Source: Enhydrobacter sp.
GTDB taxonomy: Bacteria > Pseudomonadota > Alphaproteobacteria > Reyranellales > Reyranellaceae
NCBI GenBank assembly: GCA_025808875.1
Contig: CP075528.1
Location: 310,001 to 374,000, forward strand
DNA: 64,000 nucleotides
Direction: 5' to 3'
Both the position numbers and the translations under genes were made by a program. How positions within the stretch are numbered: position 1 is the stretch's first letter; the number at the start of each line of letters is the position of its first letter. The notes beneath the pieces were generated by a model. The model worked only from the letters and a program-made list of their open reading frames with translations, had not been told where the DNA came from and searched no databases. Shown one piece after another: positions 1-8,968 of this stretch.

Positions 1-607
1 GATCCTGCTCGGCATGATGCTCGGCATCCCGCTCGGCGTCGTGGCGGCGCTCAACCGTGGCGGCCTCCTCGACAGGGCGGCCGGCACGGTGGCCGTGCTG
101 GGCATCGCCATGCCGAACTTCTGGCTGGGAATCCTGCTGATCTTCTTCTTCAGCGTCGAGCTCGGCTGGCTGCCGTCGGGCCGGATGGGCGGCCCCGAGC
201 ACTACGTCCTGCCGGTCATCACCCTCGGCACCTTCCTCGTCGCCGGCTTCATGCGCATCACCCGCTCCTCGATGCTGGAGGTGATGGAAAGCGAGTTCGT
301 CAAGCTCGCCCGCATCAAGGGGTTGAGCGAGAGTGTGGTGATCTGGAAGCACTGCCTGCGCAACGCGCTCATCCCGGTGCTGACCCTGTGGGGCGTCTTC
401 GTCGGCAACCTCATCACCGGCGCGATCGTCACCGAGACGGTGTTCGCCTGGCCAGGCGTCGGCCGGCTCACCTACGAGGCCGTCATCTATCGCGACTTCC
501 CGCTGCTGCAGGCCGTGATCATCCTGAAGTCCATCCTCATCCTCACCATCAACCTCGGCGTCGACATCCTCTATGCCTACGTCGACCCGCGCATCAGGCT
601 GGCCTGA
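1..607 (+). CDS. Dipeptide/oligopeptide ABC transporter permease, DppB-like (5' partial)
   Basis: This is the C-terminal ~200 residues of an inner-membrane permease; the reading frame is open to the left edge, so the start lies outside the window. The visible part is strongly hydrophobic with several membrane spans. It carries the inner-membrane permease coupling loop, with EAA-type residues in SMLEVMESEFVKLARIKGLS followed by HCLRNALIPVL, and ends in the DppB/OppB-style YAYVDPRIRLA. A full DppB is about 310-330 aa, so roughly one third is missing. It is followed two bases after its stop by a second permease and two ATPases, the standard Dpp/Opp order. The substrate (peptide, opine, glutathione or other) cannot be told because the binding protein is not in the window. 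Confidence 0.93.
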   Translation, partial: ILLGMMLGIPLGVVAALNRGGLLDRAAGTVAVLGIAMPNFWLGILLIFFFSVELGWLPSGRMGGPEHYVLPVITLGTFLVAGFMRITRSSMLEVMESEFVKLARIKGLSESVVIWKHCLRNALIPVLTLWGVFVGNLITGAIVTETVFAWPGVGRLTYEAVIYRDFPLLQAVIILKSILILTINLGVDILYAYVDPRIRLA

Positions 608-609
608 CC

Positions 610-1536
610 GTGGCGCTCGCCGAACGTCCGCCCTCGCCCGAAACCGTCGCGCCGCGGCTGTCGCTGTGGCGCCTCGTCTGGCCGGCGCGGGTACCCGCGT
701 TCGGGCGCCGCGCCGCGCGCGTGCCCTGGGTGCCGATCGCCATCATCGCCACGATCGTGGTGATGGCGCTGTTCGCGCCGCTGCTGGCGCCCCATTCGCC
801 GATCGACCAGACCCTGCGCGACCGGCTGCTGCCGCCGGCGTGGATGGAGGGCGGCAGCACGAAGTACCTGCTCGGCACCGACGCTTTCGGGCGCGACACC
901 CTGAGCCGGCTGATCTACGGCGCCAGAGTCAGCCTGCTGGTCGCCCTGCTGGCGCTGACCGCGGGCGGCGGCGTCGGCCTAGTCATCGGCATCGTCGCCG
1001 GCTATGTCGGCGGCGTGGTCGACGGCATCCTGATGCGCCTGGTCGACGCCGCCTTCACCTTCCCGGCGATCCTCTTCGCCCTGCTGCTCGCGGTGACGCT
1101 CGGGCAGGGCATGGGCACGCTGGTGACGGCCATCAGCCTGCTGCTGTGGGCGAGCTTCGCCCGCGTCATCCGCGGCGAGGTGCTGGCGCTGCGCCAGCGC
1201 GACTTCGTGGCGCTCGCCAAGGTGCGCGGCTGCTCGTCGCTGCGCATCATGGCGACCCACATCCTGCCCAACGTCCTCAACACCTTCATGGTGCTGGTCA
1301 CGCTCAACATCGGCGTCGTCATCATCGCCGAGGCCTCGCTCAGCTTCCTCGGCGCCGGCATCCCGCCGCCCACCCCGACCTGGGGCCTGATGATCTCGGA
1401 AGGCCGCGGCCGCATCGCCGACGCCTGGTGGGTGGCACTGATCCCGGGCATCGCCATCACGCTCCTCGTCCTGTCGGTCAACCTGTTCGGCGACTGGCTG
1501 CGCGACCGGCTCGATCCGAGGTTGCGCCAGCTGTGA
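610..1536 (+). CDS. Dipeptide/oligopeptide ABC transporter permease, DppC-like
   Basis: Second inner-membrane permease subunit (308 aa) of the Dpp/Opp-type importer. The GTG at 610 lies two bases after the upstream stop and gives the expected DppC N-terminus: a short cytoplasmic segment, then a first membrane span at about residues 40-60. The DppC hallmark HLLGTD-like segment is present as KYLLGTDAFGRDTLSRL, the EAA loop reads DFVALAKVRGCSSLRIMATH, and the end is [16 protein letters not shown]. Longer open frame upstream of 610 overlaps the first permease and is not expected to be used. The stop overlaps the start of the next gene in GTGA, implying translational coupling. Confidence 0.93.
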   Translation: MALAERPPSPETVAPRLSLWRLVWPARVPAFGRRAARVPWVPIAIIATIVVMALFAPLLAPHSPIDQTLRDRLLPPAWMEGGSTKYLLGTDAFGRDTLSRLIYGARVSLLVALLALTAGGGVGLVIGIVAGYVGGVVDGILMRLVDAAFTFPAILFALLLAVTLGQGMGTLVTAISLLLWASFARVIRGEVLALRQRDFVALAKVRGCSSLRIMATHILPNVLNTFMVLVTLNIGVVIIAEASLSFLGAGIPPPTPTWGLMISEGRGRIADAWWVALIPGIAITLLVLSVNLFGDWLRDRLDPRLRQL

Positions 1537-2513
1537 GCGCCGACACGGTCCTCGACGTCCGCAACCTGCACACGCACTTCTTCCTGCGGCGGGGCGTGGT
1601 CAAGGCGGTCGATGGCGTGAGCTTCTCGCTGCGGCGCGGCGAGGTGCTCGGCCTGGTCGGCGAATCGGGCTGCGGCAAGAGCCTGACCGCGCTGTCGGTG
1701 ATGCGCCTGCTGCCCAAGGGCGCGGCGCGCACGGTCGAGGGCGAGGTGCTGCTGGGCGGCGAGGACATCCTGCGGCGCTCGCCCGCCGAGATGCGCGAGA
1801 TCCGCGGCAGGCGCATCTCGATGGTGCTGCAGGATCCGCAGACGTCGCTCAACCCCGTGTTCTCGGTCGGCGACCAGCTGCGCGAGGCGATCGTGCGCCG
1901 ACGAAGCGGCGCCAGCCTGTCGGAGGTGATGAAGGAGGCGGTGGCGGCGCTGCGCCGGGTCGAGATCGCCGCGCCCGAGCAGCGCATCGGCCAGTATCCC
2001 CACCAGATGAGCGGCGGCATGAAGCAGCGCGTGGTCGGCGCCATCGCCATCAGCGGCCGGCCCGAGGTGCTGATCGCCGACGAGCCGACGACGGCGCTCG
2101 ACGTCACCATCCAGCTCCAGTACCTCAAGCTGCTGAAGCGCCTGCAGGCCGAGACCGGCATGGCGATCCTGTTCATCACCCACGATTTCGGCGTCGTCGG
2201 CCGCATGTGCGACCGCGTGGCGGTGATGTATGCCGGGCGCATCGTCGAGTGCGGCCCGGTGCAGCGGATCTTCGAGGCGCCGCAGCATCCCTACACCCGC
2301 GCCCTGATCGCGTCGGTGCCGAGGATGACCGGCAGCGCCGGCCGCCTCACCACCATTGACGGCCAGCCGCCGTCGCTGATGGACCTGCCGGCCGGCTGCC
2401 GCTTCGCCTCGCGCTGCGCCCTGGTCGAGCCGCGCTGCCTCGAGGCGTATCCCGGCACGGTGACGGTGGGCGACGCCCACACCGCCGACTGCTGGAAGGT
2501 CGGCGCGTCGTGA
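1533..2513 (+). CDS. Dipeptide/oligopeptide ABC transporter ATPase, DppD-like
   Basis: Cytoplasmic ATPase (326 aa) of the same importer. GTG at 1533 overlaps the permease stop (GTGA). Walker A is GESGCGKS at about residues 43-50, the Q-loop is in [11 protein letters not shown], the signature is MSGGMKQR near 159 (an M replaces the usual L or F), and Walker B is VLIADEP near 179-185, followed by the switch histidine in FITHDFG. The C-terminal ~80 residues form the oligopeptide-transporter extension ([12 protein letters not shown]) with the family's cysteine cluster in CRFASRC and later CLE and DCW. It pairs with the next ATPase to form the nucleotide-binding heterodimer. Confidence 0.94.
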   Translation: MSADTVLDVRNLHTHFFLRRGVVKAVDGVSFSLRRGEVLGLVGESGCGKSLTALSVMRLLPKGAARTVEGEVLLGGEDILRRSPAEMREIRGRRISMVLQDPQTSLNPVFSVGDQLREAIVRRRSGASLSEVMKEAVAALRRVEIAAPEQRIGQYPHQMSGGMKQRVVGAIAISGRPEVLIADEPTTALDVTIQLQYLKLLKRLQAETGMAILFITHDFGVVGRMCDRVAVMYAGRIVECGPVQRIFEAPQHPYTRALIASVPRMTGSAGRLTTIDGQPPSLMDLPAGCRFASRCALVEPRCLEAYPGTVTVGDAHTADCWKVGAS

Positions 2514-3490
2514 CCGGCGGGCCGCTGCTGCGCGTCGAGGGCGTGCGCAAGCACTTTCCCCTGCTCAAGGGCATCCTGTTCGCCCGCGTGCTCGGCCAGA
2601 TCAAGGCGGTCGACGACGTCTCCTTCGAGATCGAGGCCGGCAAGACGGTCGGCCTGGTCGGCGAATCGGGCTGCGGCAAGACCACGACCTCGCGCATCAT
2701 CCTCAACCTCGACGAGCCGACGGAGGGCCGCGTCCTGCTCGAGGGCGAGCCGATCCACGGCCTCGACGGCGAGGCGCTGCGCGCCTACCGCGCCAAGGTC
2801 CAGGCGGTGTTCCAGGATCCATGGTCGTCGCTCAATCCGCGCATGAAGGTCGGCCGCATCGTCGCCGAGTCGCTGATCGTCAACGGCTGGGGCGACCGCG
2901 AGAGCATCGCCGGGCGCGTGCGCGAGCTGCTGCAACAGGTCGGCCTGCGCCCCGAGCAGGCCGAGCAGTATCCGCACGAGTTCAGCGGCGGCCAGCGCCA
3001 GCGCATCGCGCTCGCCGCCGCGCTCGCCTCGCGGCCCAAGCTGATCGTGCTCGATGAGCCCGTCTCGGCGCTCGACGTGTCGATCCGCGCCCAGATGATG
3101 AACCTGCTGAAAGACATCCAGGCGCAGGACAACGTCGCCTACCTGCTGGTCGCGCACGACCTCGCCACGGTGCGCCACATGGCCGACCACACCGTCGTCA
3201 TGTATCTCGGCAAGATCGTCGAGAAGGCGCCGACCGCGTCGCTGTTCGAGGACGTGCGCCATCCCTACACGAAGGCGCTGTTCTCGGCCGTGCTGGTGGC
3301 CTGGCCCGGCCGCAGCGCGGAGGAGATCGAGCTGCGCGGCGAGGTGCCGTCGCCGCTCAATCCGCCGCACGGCTGCCACTTCCATCCGCGCTGCCCGTGG
3401 GCGATGCCGCGTTGCAGCCGGCAGGAGCCGGCGCTGCGCGAGGTATCGCCCGGCCACTTCGTCTCCTGCCACCTGTTCGACAACGCTTGA
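2510..3490 (+). CDS. Dipeptide/oligopeptide ABC transporter ATPase, DppF-like
   Basis: Second ATPase (326 aa) of the importer. It begins with GTG overlapping the preceding stop (GTGA). Walker A GESGCGKT lies at about residues 51-58, the Q-loop in [11 protein letters not shown], the signature FSGGQRQR near 158-165, Walker B LIVLDEP near 178-184, and the switch histidine in VAHDLATV. The oligopeptide C-terminal extension ([11 protein letters not shown], then [14 protein letters not shown]) is complete. The segment [15 protein letters not shown] between the first strand and Walker A is longer than in many DppF proteins. It closes the four-gene transporter operon; a CoA-transferase follows 15 bases later in the same direction. 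Confidence 0.94.
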   Translation: MTGGPLLRVEGVRKHFPLLKGILFARVLGQIKAVDDVSFEIEAGKTVGLVGESGCGKTTTSRIILNLDEPTEGRVLLEGEPIHGLDGEALRAYRAKVQAVFQDPWSSLNPRMKVGRIVAESLIVNGWGDRESIAGRVRELLQQVGLRPEQAEQYPHEFSGGQRQRIALAAALASRPKLIVLDEPVSALDVSIRAQMMNLLKDIQAQDNVAYLLVAHDLATVRHMADHTVVMYLGKIVEKAPTASLFEDVRHPYTKALFSAVLVAWPGRSAEEIELRGEVPSPLNPPHGCHFHPRCPWAMPRCSRQEPALREVSPGHFVSCHLFDNA

Positions 3491-3505
3491 GTAGAGGAAC
3501 GCGTC

Positions 3506-4723
3506 ATGTCCCAGCCGCACGGTCCGCTCCACGGTGTGAAGGTGGTGTCCTGCTCCACCGCGCAGGCCGGCACCGTTCCCTACATGCTGATGGCCGACCT
3601 CGGCGCCGACGTGATCAAGATCGAGACCCCCAGGGGCGGCGACGGCTCGCGGCGCATGACCGTCCTGCCCGGCATGCCCAGCACCTTCTTCGAAACCAAC
3701 AACCGCGGCGTGAAGAGCGTGACCTTGAACCTCAAGGAGGCCGAGGGCCGCGCCATCCTGCACGAGCTGGTCGCGCGCGCCGACATCTTCGGCCAGAACT
3801 TCCGCCCCGGCGCCGCCGAGAAGAACGGCTTCGGCTGGGAGGAGTTGCGCAAGGTCAACCCCAGGCTGGTCTACGTCTCGATCTCGGGCTACGGCACGCG
3901 CGGCCCCAACGGCCACCTGCCGGGCACCGATTCGATGGCCCAGGCGCTCGGCGGCATCGCCGAGGCCTACGCCCAGCCCGGCCAGCCGATGCGCACCGGC
4001 ATCGCCTCGGTGGCCGACGAATCGACGGCCATGCTGGCCTTCGGCGGCGCGCTCGCGGCGCTCACCCATGCGCGCGCCACCGGCCAGGGCCAGAAGATCG
4101 AGCTGTCGCTGCTCGGCTCGCTGGTGCGCCTGATGGGCTGGACCTTCACCACCACCATGTGGCGCGACCGGAACCCCGTCACCGGCCAGGCGCGCGTCAC
4201 CGGCACCGCCGAGCGGCCGGGCATCAGCGCCTCGTTCAACGACCGCGACGGCAAGCCGCTGGTCTTCCAGCTCACCGGCCCGGAGAACTGGAGCGACGCC
4301 ATGACCGCGCTCGGCTTCATGCCGAGGCTCAAGCAGGCCGGCTTCGAGAAGCTCGGTGTCATAATCGACAACGACGCCAGGAGGATCGAGCTGCTGGCCC
4401 TGCTCGACGAGCTGTTCGCGACGGGCGCGCGCGACGACTGGGTGGCCAAGCTGCGCGGCGCCGACATCGTCTCGGCGCCGATCAACACCATGCTCGAGGC
4501 GTCGAACGATCCCGACGTGATCGCCAACGGCTACGTCACCCACGTCGACTATCCCAAGTACGGCCGCAAGCTCAAGGTCCACGGCACGCCCTGGCAGTTC
4601 TCCGAGACGCCGGCCCGGCCCGGCATCGCGCCGGAGCTCGGCGAGCACAACGACGCGGTGCTGGGCGAGCTCGGCTACGGCCCGGACCGGATCGGCGAGC
4701 TGCGCCGGCGCGGCGTCATCTGA
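3506..4723 (+). CDS. CaiB/BaiF (family III) CoA-transferase
   Basis: A 405-aa family III CoA-transferase, which moves CoA between carboxylic acids. The N-terminus has the family's GVKVVSCSTAQAG and DLGADVIKIETP segments, followed by NNRGVKSVTLNLK. The conserved aspartate region expected to hold the acyl-anhydride nucleophile reads GTDSMAQALGG. The C-terminal part keeps the PINTMLEASNDPDV block. A purine-rich ribosome site (GAGGAA) precedes ATG at 3506. It follows the peptide-type transporter by 15 bases and may be co-transcribed, so the imported substrate or a product may be activated as a CoA ester; that link is inference. The actual acyl group cannot be predicted. Confidence 0.9.
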   Translation: MSQPHGPLHGVKVVSCSTAQAGTVPYMLMADLGADVIKIETPRGGDGSRRMTVLPGMPSTFFETNNRGVKSVTLNLKEAEGRAILHELVARADIFGQNFRPGAAEKNGFGWEELRKVNPRLVYVSISGYGTRGPNGHLPGTDSMAQALGGIAEAYAQPGQPMRTGIASVADESTAMLAFGGALAALTHARATGQGQKIELSLLGSLVRLMGWTFTTTMWRDRNPVTGQARVTGTAERPGISASFNDRDGKPLVFQLTGPENWSDAMTALGFMPRLKQAGFEKLGVIIDNDARRIELLALLDELFATGARDDWVAKLRGADIVSAPINTMLEASNDPDVIANGYVTHVDYPKYGRKLKVHGTPWQFSETPARPGIAPELGEHNDAVLGELGYGPDRIGELRRRGVI

Positions 4724-4735
4724 CATCGACGCCCG

Positions 4736-5425
4736 TCAGCCCTCGGCGATCAGGCGGGCCAGCGCCTCGGGCTCGGTCAGCATCGGATAGTGGCCGGTGT
4801 CGAGCTCGTGCCAGCGGCCGTTCAGGCGCTCCGCCGCGCGGCGCTGGTGGGCGCGCGGCGGGTTGGCGCTGCGCCTGCACCAGATCACCGAGGCGTCCCA
4901 CGCCAGGTCCCAGAAGCGCTCGAGCCGCACCGGCGCCTCCATGGCGGCGATCGGATGGGGCGTGCAGCGGTCGAGCGCCCACGCCTTGGTCGCCGGGTCG
5001 AGGTCGGCGAACAGGCGCGTCTCGAAATCGTGGCGCGACGGCCCGGTGGTCAGCTCGGTGTTCACCGCCGTCGGCCGCTTGACGATGTCGGGCAGCGCCT
5101 CGCCGTCGAGCAGGGCGAGCGCGTCGGCGAAGACCACGCGGGCGACGCGCTCGCGCGCCAGCTCGGCGGCGCGCGCCATCACCATGCCGCCGGTGCTGGT
5201 GCCAGCGAGGACGACGTCCTTCAGGTCGCGGTAGAACAGCAGCAGGGCGATCTCGGCGGCGTGCGTCTCGGTGGTGATGCCGGCGCGCACCTGGTCCTTG
5301 CGCTCGGCGCAGCCGTCCAGCGTGGGCGCCAGCACGAGATGGCCCCGTGCGCGCAGGCGTTCGGCGACCCGGTTCCAGATCCAGCCGCCCTGGTAGGCCC
5401 CGTGGATCAGCACGAAGGTGGTCAT
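4736..5425 (-). CDS. Alpha/beta-fold hydrolase (esterase-like)
   Basis: A 229-aa single-domain alpha/beta hydrolase. It starts MTTFVLIHGAYQGGW, with the oxyanion HG motif, has the nucleophile elbow AGTSTGG (serine near residue 77), and a C-terminal catalytic histidine in LDTGHYPMLTEPE. This pattern matches the plant salicylate-esterase/bacterial EstC-type hydrolases that act on small esters or amides. The chosen ATG at 5425 overlaps the stop of the upstream dehydrogenase (ATGA), so the two are translationally coupled. The longer open frame upstream runs through the dehydrogenase gene and is discarded. The substrate is unknown. Confidence 0.88.
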   Translation of the reverse strand: MTTFVLIHGAYQGGWIWNRVAERLRARGHLVLAPTLDGCAERKDQVRAGITTETHAAEIALLLFYRDLKDVVLAGTSTGGMVMARAAELARERVARVVFADALALLDGEALPDIVKRPTAVNTELTTGPSRHDFETRLFADLDPATKAWALDRCTPHPIAAMEAPVRLERFWDLAWDASVIWCRRSANPPRAHQRRAAERLNGRWHELDTGHYPMLTEPEALARLIAEG

Positions 5426-6321
5426 TGCCCGCCGCCTTTCACCGTCACGCCCGCCAGGCGCTCGAACACCTTCACGATCGCCGCCCCGTCCTGCTTGTTG
5501 AGCCCTTCGGCGCGCGCCATCTGGTAGACCTGCTGCGTCAGGTTGGCGAGCAGCAGCGGCACGCCCAGCCGCTTGGCGAAGGCGGTCTCCAGCTCCTGGT
5601 CCTTGTAGGAGATGTCGACCGTGCCGCCCGGCGCGAAGTCGCCGGCCAGGATGCGCGGCACGCGCATCTCCCAGGCGGCGCTGGCGCCGGTCGAGACGCG
5701 CACCACCTCGTAGATCGTCTGCGGATCGAGCCCCGCCTTGACGCCCAGCACCAGGGCCTCGGCCACCGCCACGGTGTTGACCTGGACCAGCATGTTGTTG
5801 ACCAGCTTCATGGCGAGCCCGCTGCCGAGCGGGCCGACATGGAAGGTCCGGTTGCCCATCGCCGCGAACAGGTCGGCGCATCTGGCGAGCGCGTCGGCGC
5901 TGCCGCCGACGATCACCGACAGCTCGCCCGAGCGGGCGCGCGCCGTGCCGCCGCTCACCGGCGCGTCGAGCATGGCGATGTCGACCGCCGCCAGCCGGTC
6001 GGCGATGGCCTGCGCGGCGAACGGGTCGATGGTCGCCATGCAGGCGACGACGTGGCCGGGCTTCGCGCCGCGGATGATGCCGTGCCCGCCGATGGTCACC
6101 GCCTCGACCTGCTCGGTGGTCTCGACGATGACGACCGTGCGCTCGGCCGCGGCGGCGACCTGCTCGGCCGAGCCGGCGACCGCGGCGCCGGCCGCGCGCA
6201 GCGGCCCGGTCTTCGCCGCGTCGATGTCGTGGACCACCAGCTCGAACCCCGCCTTCGCGAGGTTGAGCGCCATCGGCCCGCCCATGGCGCCGAGCCCGAT
6301 GAATCCGACCTTGCCGGCCAT
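5422..6321 (-). CDS. NAD(P)-dependent beta-hydroxyacid dehydrogenase (3-hydroxyisobutyrate dehydrogenase family)
   Basis: A 299-aa enzyme of the 3-hydroxyisobutyrate/tartronate-semialdehyde reductase family. The N-terminal Rossmann segment VGFIGLGAMGGPMALNL binds NAD(P). The substrate loop has DAPVSGGTARA, and the catalytic lysine is in GSGLAMKLVNNML. The helical C-terminal half is complete. ATG at 6321 is preceded by a strong Shine-Dalgarno, GGGAGGGAAC. It is the first gene of a two-gene minus-strand unit with the hydrolase. Candidates are valine catabolism or reduction of a related semialdehyde; family members are too similar to separate by eye, so no symbol is given. Confidence 0.9.
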   Translation of the reverse strand: MAGKVGFIGLGAMGGPMALNLAKAGFELVVHDIDAAKTGPLRAAGAAVAGSAEQVAAAAERTVVIVETTEQVEAVTIGGHGIIRGAKPGHVVACMATIDPFAAQAIADRLAAVDIAMLDAPVSGGTARARSGELSVIVGGSADALARCADLFAAMGNRTFHVGPLGSGLAMKLVNNMLVQVNTVAVAEALVLGVKAGLDPQTIYEVVRVSTGASAAWEMRVPRILAGDFAPGGTVDISYKDQELETAFAKRLGVPLLLANLTQQVYQMARAEGLNKQDGAAIVKVFERLAGVTVKGGGQ

Positions 6322-6434
6322 GTTCCCTCCCTGACGGCGACGGGACGCCGCCTTCACCGATGGCCGATGTAGCGCCCTTTGCCGCCGCTGTCCCATCCGC
6401 AGCCGTGCCCCATGCAGCCGCCCGCCTTCATTTT

Positions 6435-6458
6435 CCTCTCCCCCGACAGGGGGAGAGG
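6435..6458. repeat. Intergenic palindrome (10-bp perfect stem)
   Basis: CCTCTCCCCC, loop GACA, then GGGGGAGAGG. There is no T-run on either side, and it lies more than 800 bases downstream of the SDR stop, so it is a poor terminator. It resembles the short dispersed palindromes common between genes in high-GC alphaproteobacteria. A second hairpin of similar style lies at 31890-31914. Confidence 0.6.
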
Positions 6459-6621
6459 CGAGGAGAGGGGGCGAGCCGCCCCAACAGGTTGGGTCGCCCG
6501 AATTAAAAAACGGGAATCAATTCGCCCCGCGTCCAGATGTAGCGACGAGGGGTGCCCACACTCCTTTCCCGCGGCGGCGAAACTGGACCAAATTTTCCGG
6601 CGTTCGACCCGGTAGCGCACT

Positions 6622-6890
6622 GGCGGAGACTGCGGGAACCAGCCGGAGGGGCGGAACCGGCGCCCGCGAAGGCGAAAAGGCCGCTGCAGAAACTGCAGGA
6701 ACTGCCGTAACCCCATCCGGCCGGGTCGCCCCCTCCGCTGGAGAGGGACATTGCCTGTACACGAACGTCTTGCCCGTGGCGGAAAGGCCGGAAAGGCCGG
6801 GAAGTCCCCTGCCGGGTCGCCGGCGGCCGCCATCGTATGACGTCGAACGAAAATCGGCCGGCGGAAATACCGCAAATACCGGAAACTCCC
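6622..6890. repeat. Cluster of 9-base-phased GGAA-type repeats
   Basis: Four short blocks repeat with a 9-base period. Block 6622-6646 has units GGCGGAGAC and TGCGGGAAC. Block 6683-6707 repeats CTGCAGRAA. Block 6779-6808 has CGGAAAGGC twice and then CGGGAAGTC. Block 6861-6890 has CGGAAATAC, CGCAAATAC and CGGAAACTC. The same arrangement recurs at 13301-13330 and, on the other strand, at 53345-53370. The function is unknown. Confidence 0.5.
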
Positions 6891-7265
6891 CGGCGCCACT
6901 TGGGATCGAGCAAGGCCATTGCCCTGTATGGCATATCGTATGAGTTCGTACAAGCATCTTGTCATCCGCACAGATGTCAGCGTCCCACCTTCGTCCGCTC
7001 CTGGTTGAGCTCAAACAAGCGCCGTTCGGGCGGCCCTGCGGGCCGAAATAATCGTTCCGATCTCGGGGGGCGCTGCCCTCGTCCTCGTCGTGCGACGTGT
7101 GCGCTACCGGAGGGCGCCCTGCGCCGCCATCTTGCATACGTGGTCTGCGCAATGCACCCGAACACAACTGAAGGCCTCGCCGTCTGCCGGATTCGGGGAC
7201 ATCTCCCTTCGGTGGCATTCATTGCATCGGCCCGGAGACGACGGCCCGATGGGCCTCGTCCCCCG

Positions 7266-8042
7266 CTACACCCCGCCGGTGACGTCGATGGTGAGGCCGG
7301 TGACGAAGTCGGCGTCCTCGGAGGCGAGGAAGCAGATCACGCGGGCCTGGTCGACCGCCTCGGCGACGCGGCGCAGCGGCGTGCGCTCGATCTCCTCCGC
7401 TTGTGCCGCCTGCGAGCGCTTCTCCCAGTGCGGCCGGATGCGCTCGGTCAGGGTGACGCTGGGCGCGATCGCGTTGACGTTGATGCCGTCGGGCCCGAGC
7501 TCGTGGGCGAGCTTGCGGGTGAAGGCGATGATGCCGCCCTTGGCCGCGGCATAGGCGCTCGAGCTGTTGAAGCTCAGCCCGCGGCCGGCGATCGAGGCGA
7601 GGTTGACGATCTTGCCGGCGCGCTGGCGCTTCATCGCGGGGATCACGGCGTGGCAGCACAGGAACGTGCCGTCGAGGTTGAAGGCGATCAGCTTCTGCCA
7701 GTCGGCGAGGCTCAGCCTGTCGGTGGTCGCCGTCGGATCGTCGATCACCGTGCTGCCGCCGACGGCGTTGACCAGGATGTCGATCCGGCCGTGATCGCGC
7801 AGCGTGTCGGCCACCAGCCGGTCGACCTGCGCCGCGTCGAGGGCGTCGACCTGGCGGCCCTCGACCCGGCCGACCGAGCCGCCGATCTCGCGGCGCAGCG
7901 CCGGCACGGCCTCGGCCAGCCGGCCCTCGTGGTTGTCGGCGGCGATCACCGTGGCGCCCTCGCGCGCCATGATGGCGGCGGTGGCGCGGCCGATGCCGTT
8001 GGCCGCCGCCGTGATCAGCGCCACCTTGTTGGTGAACCGCAT
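7266..8042 (-). CDS. Short-chain dehydrogenase/reductase (SDR)
   Basis: A classical SDR of 258 aa. The cofactor-binding glycine motif reads TAAANGIG near residues 11-18, a variant of TGxxxGxG with alanine in place of the first glycine. The NAG-equivalent is NAVGG. The catalytic serine is in NLASIAG and the YxxxK dyad in AYAAAKGG. The C-terminus DFVTGLTIDVTGGV is typical. ATG at 8042 is the only start fitting the first beta strand. It lies 16 bases downstream of the enoyl-CoA hydratase gene in the same direction, so the two may act on successive intermediates of an acyl-CoA or hydroxyacid pathway; the substrate is not identifiable. Confidence 0.9.
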   Translation of the reverse strand: MRFTNKVALITAAANGIGRATAAIMAREGATVIAADNHEGRLAEAVPALRREIGGSVGRVEGRQVDALDAAQVDRLVADTLRDHGRIDILVNAVGGSTVIDDPTATTDRLSLADWQKLIAFNLDGTFLCCHAVIPAMKRQRAGKIVNLASIAGRGLSFNSSSAYAAAKGGIIAFTRKLAHELGPDGINVNAIAPSVTLTERIRPHWEKRSQAAQAEEIERTPLRRVAEAVDQARVICFLASEDADFVTGLTIDVTGGV

Positions 8043-8058
8043 GCCCCGCGCCGCGCCG

Positions 8059-8859
8059 TCACTTCACCGAATCGAGGGTCGGCAGGCGGTAGCGGTCCTG
8101 CGGATCGTTCCAGCCCTTGAAGTCGGGCTTGCGCTTCTCGGCGAAGGCGGCGCGCGATTCCATCAGGTCGCTCTTGGCGCCGTGCTCGTGCAGCGCCCTG
8201 GCGAGCTTCTCCTGCTGCGCCGTCGGCGCGGGCCGCATCTGGCGCATCATGTGCACGGTGTTGACCCGCGACGCCGGCGGCAGGCTAAGCAGGTGCTCGG
8301 CCATCGCCAGCGCCTCCGGCATCAGCCGGTCGGCCGGCACCAGCCGGTTGAGGAAGCCGATCTCGTGGAAGCGCTGCGCGGTGAAGCGGAAGCCGAGCGC
8401 CATCTCCATGGCGACCGGGTAGGGCAGGTTGGCGATGTGGCCGTGATTGTAGCCGCCGAGCAGCCAGCGCTTGGCCTCGGAGACCTCGAACACCGCCTCC
8501 GGCACGGCGAGCCGGAGGTCGGTGCGCTCGACCAGCATGAAGCCGCCGCCCATGGCGAAGCCGTTGACCGCGGCGATCACCGGCTTCTCGAGCGTGCCGG
8601 CCATGAACGGGTCTTCCCTGGCCGGCCGCTTGCCGCCCGGCGTGCCCGACTGCAGCGATTCCTTCATGTCCTCGCCGGCGCAGAAGCCGCGTCCGGCGCC
8701 GGTGAAGATGGCGACCTCGAGCTCCTTGCTGTGGCGGAAGTCCGACCAGATCTCGGCGAGCTCGCTGCGCATCTCGTGGTTGAGGGCGTTGAGGCGCTCG
8801 GGGCGGTTCATCCGCACCACCAGCACCTGTCCGTGACGTTCGGTTTCGACGACGGCCAT
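8059..8859 (-). CDS. Enoyl-CoA hydratase/isomerase family protein
   Basis: A 266-aa crotonase-fold protein. The oxyanion-hole segments are AIFTGAGRGFCAGEDMKES and, further on, PVIAAVNGFAMGGGFMLVERTDLRLA. The usual catalytic glutamates are not both evident: the second block reads ERTDLRLA and then SEAKRWLLGGYN, so it may be an isomerase, hydrolase or another crotonase activity rather than a hydratase. ATG at 8859 has a strong ribosome site, GAGGAGGA, nine bases upstream. It is the first gene of the pair with the SDR downstream. A divergent K+ channel gene begins 110 bases away. Confidence 0.88.
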   Translation of the reverse strand: MAVVETERHGQVLVVRMNRPERLNALNHEMRSELAEIWSDFRHSKELEVAIFTGAGRGFCAGEDMKESLQSGTPGGKRPAREDPFMAGTLEKPVIAAVNGFAMGGGFMLVERTDLRLAVPEAVFEVSEAKRWLLGGYNHGHIANLPYPVAMEMALGFRFTAQRFHEIGFLNRLVPADRLMPEALAMAEHLLSLPPASRVNTVHMMRQMRPAPTAQQEKLARALHEHGAKSDLMESRAAFAEKRKPDFKGWNDPQDRYRLPTLDSVK

Positions 8860-8968
8860 GGTCTCGGTTTCCTCCTCGGTTGCCGGGCAGGCTGACCGAG
8901 CGGGACGGCAAAGGCAACCCGCGCGACGAGGGCTGCCATGCGGCCCGCGCGGGTGCTATCCACGGCGG

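Larger units (their letters stand above)
6322..7265. other. 944-bp non-coding gap with phased short repeats
   Basis: No credible gene is visible between the start of the dehydrogenase and the end of the SDR gene, both on the minus strand. Several open frames cross it in different frames, but none has a ribosome site, a recognisable domain, or codon use like the neighbours. The content includes a 10-bp perfect hairpin at 6435-6458, clusters of 9-base-phased GGAA-type repeats between 6622 and 6890, and short A/T-rich pieces unlike the rest of the window. It looks like accumulated intergenic repeat elements or a fully decayed gene. Confidence 0.6.

Noticed and set aside
6354..7218. Overlapping open frames in the 944-base gap
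   Set aside because: None has a ribosome site, a domain or neighbour-like codon use; short amino-acid repeats in them come from the 9-base DNA repeats.
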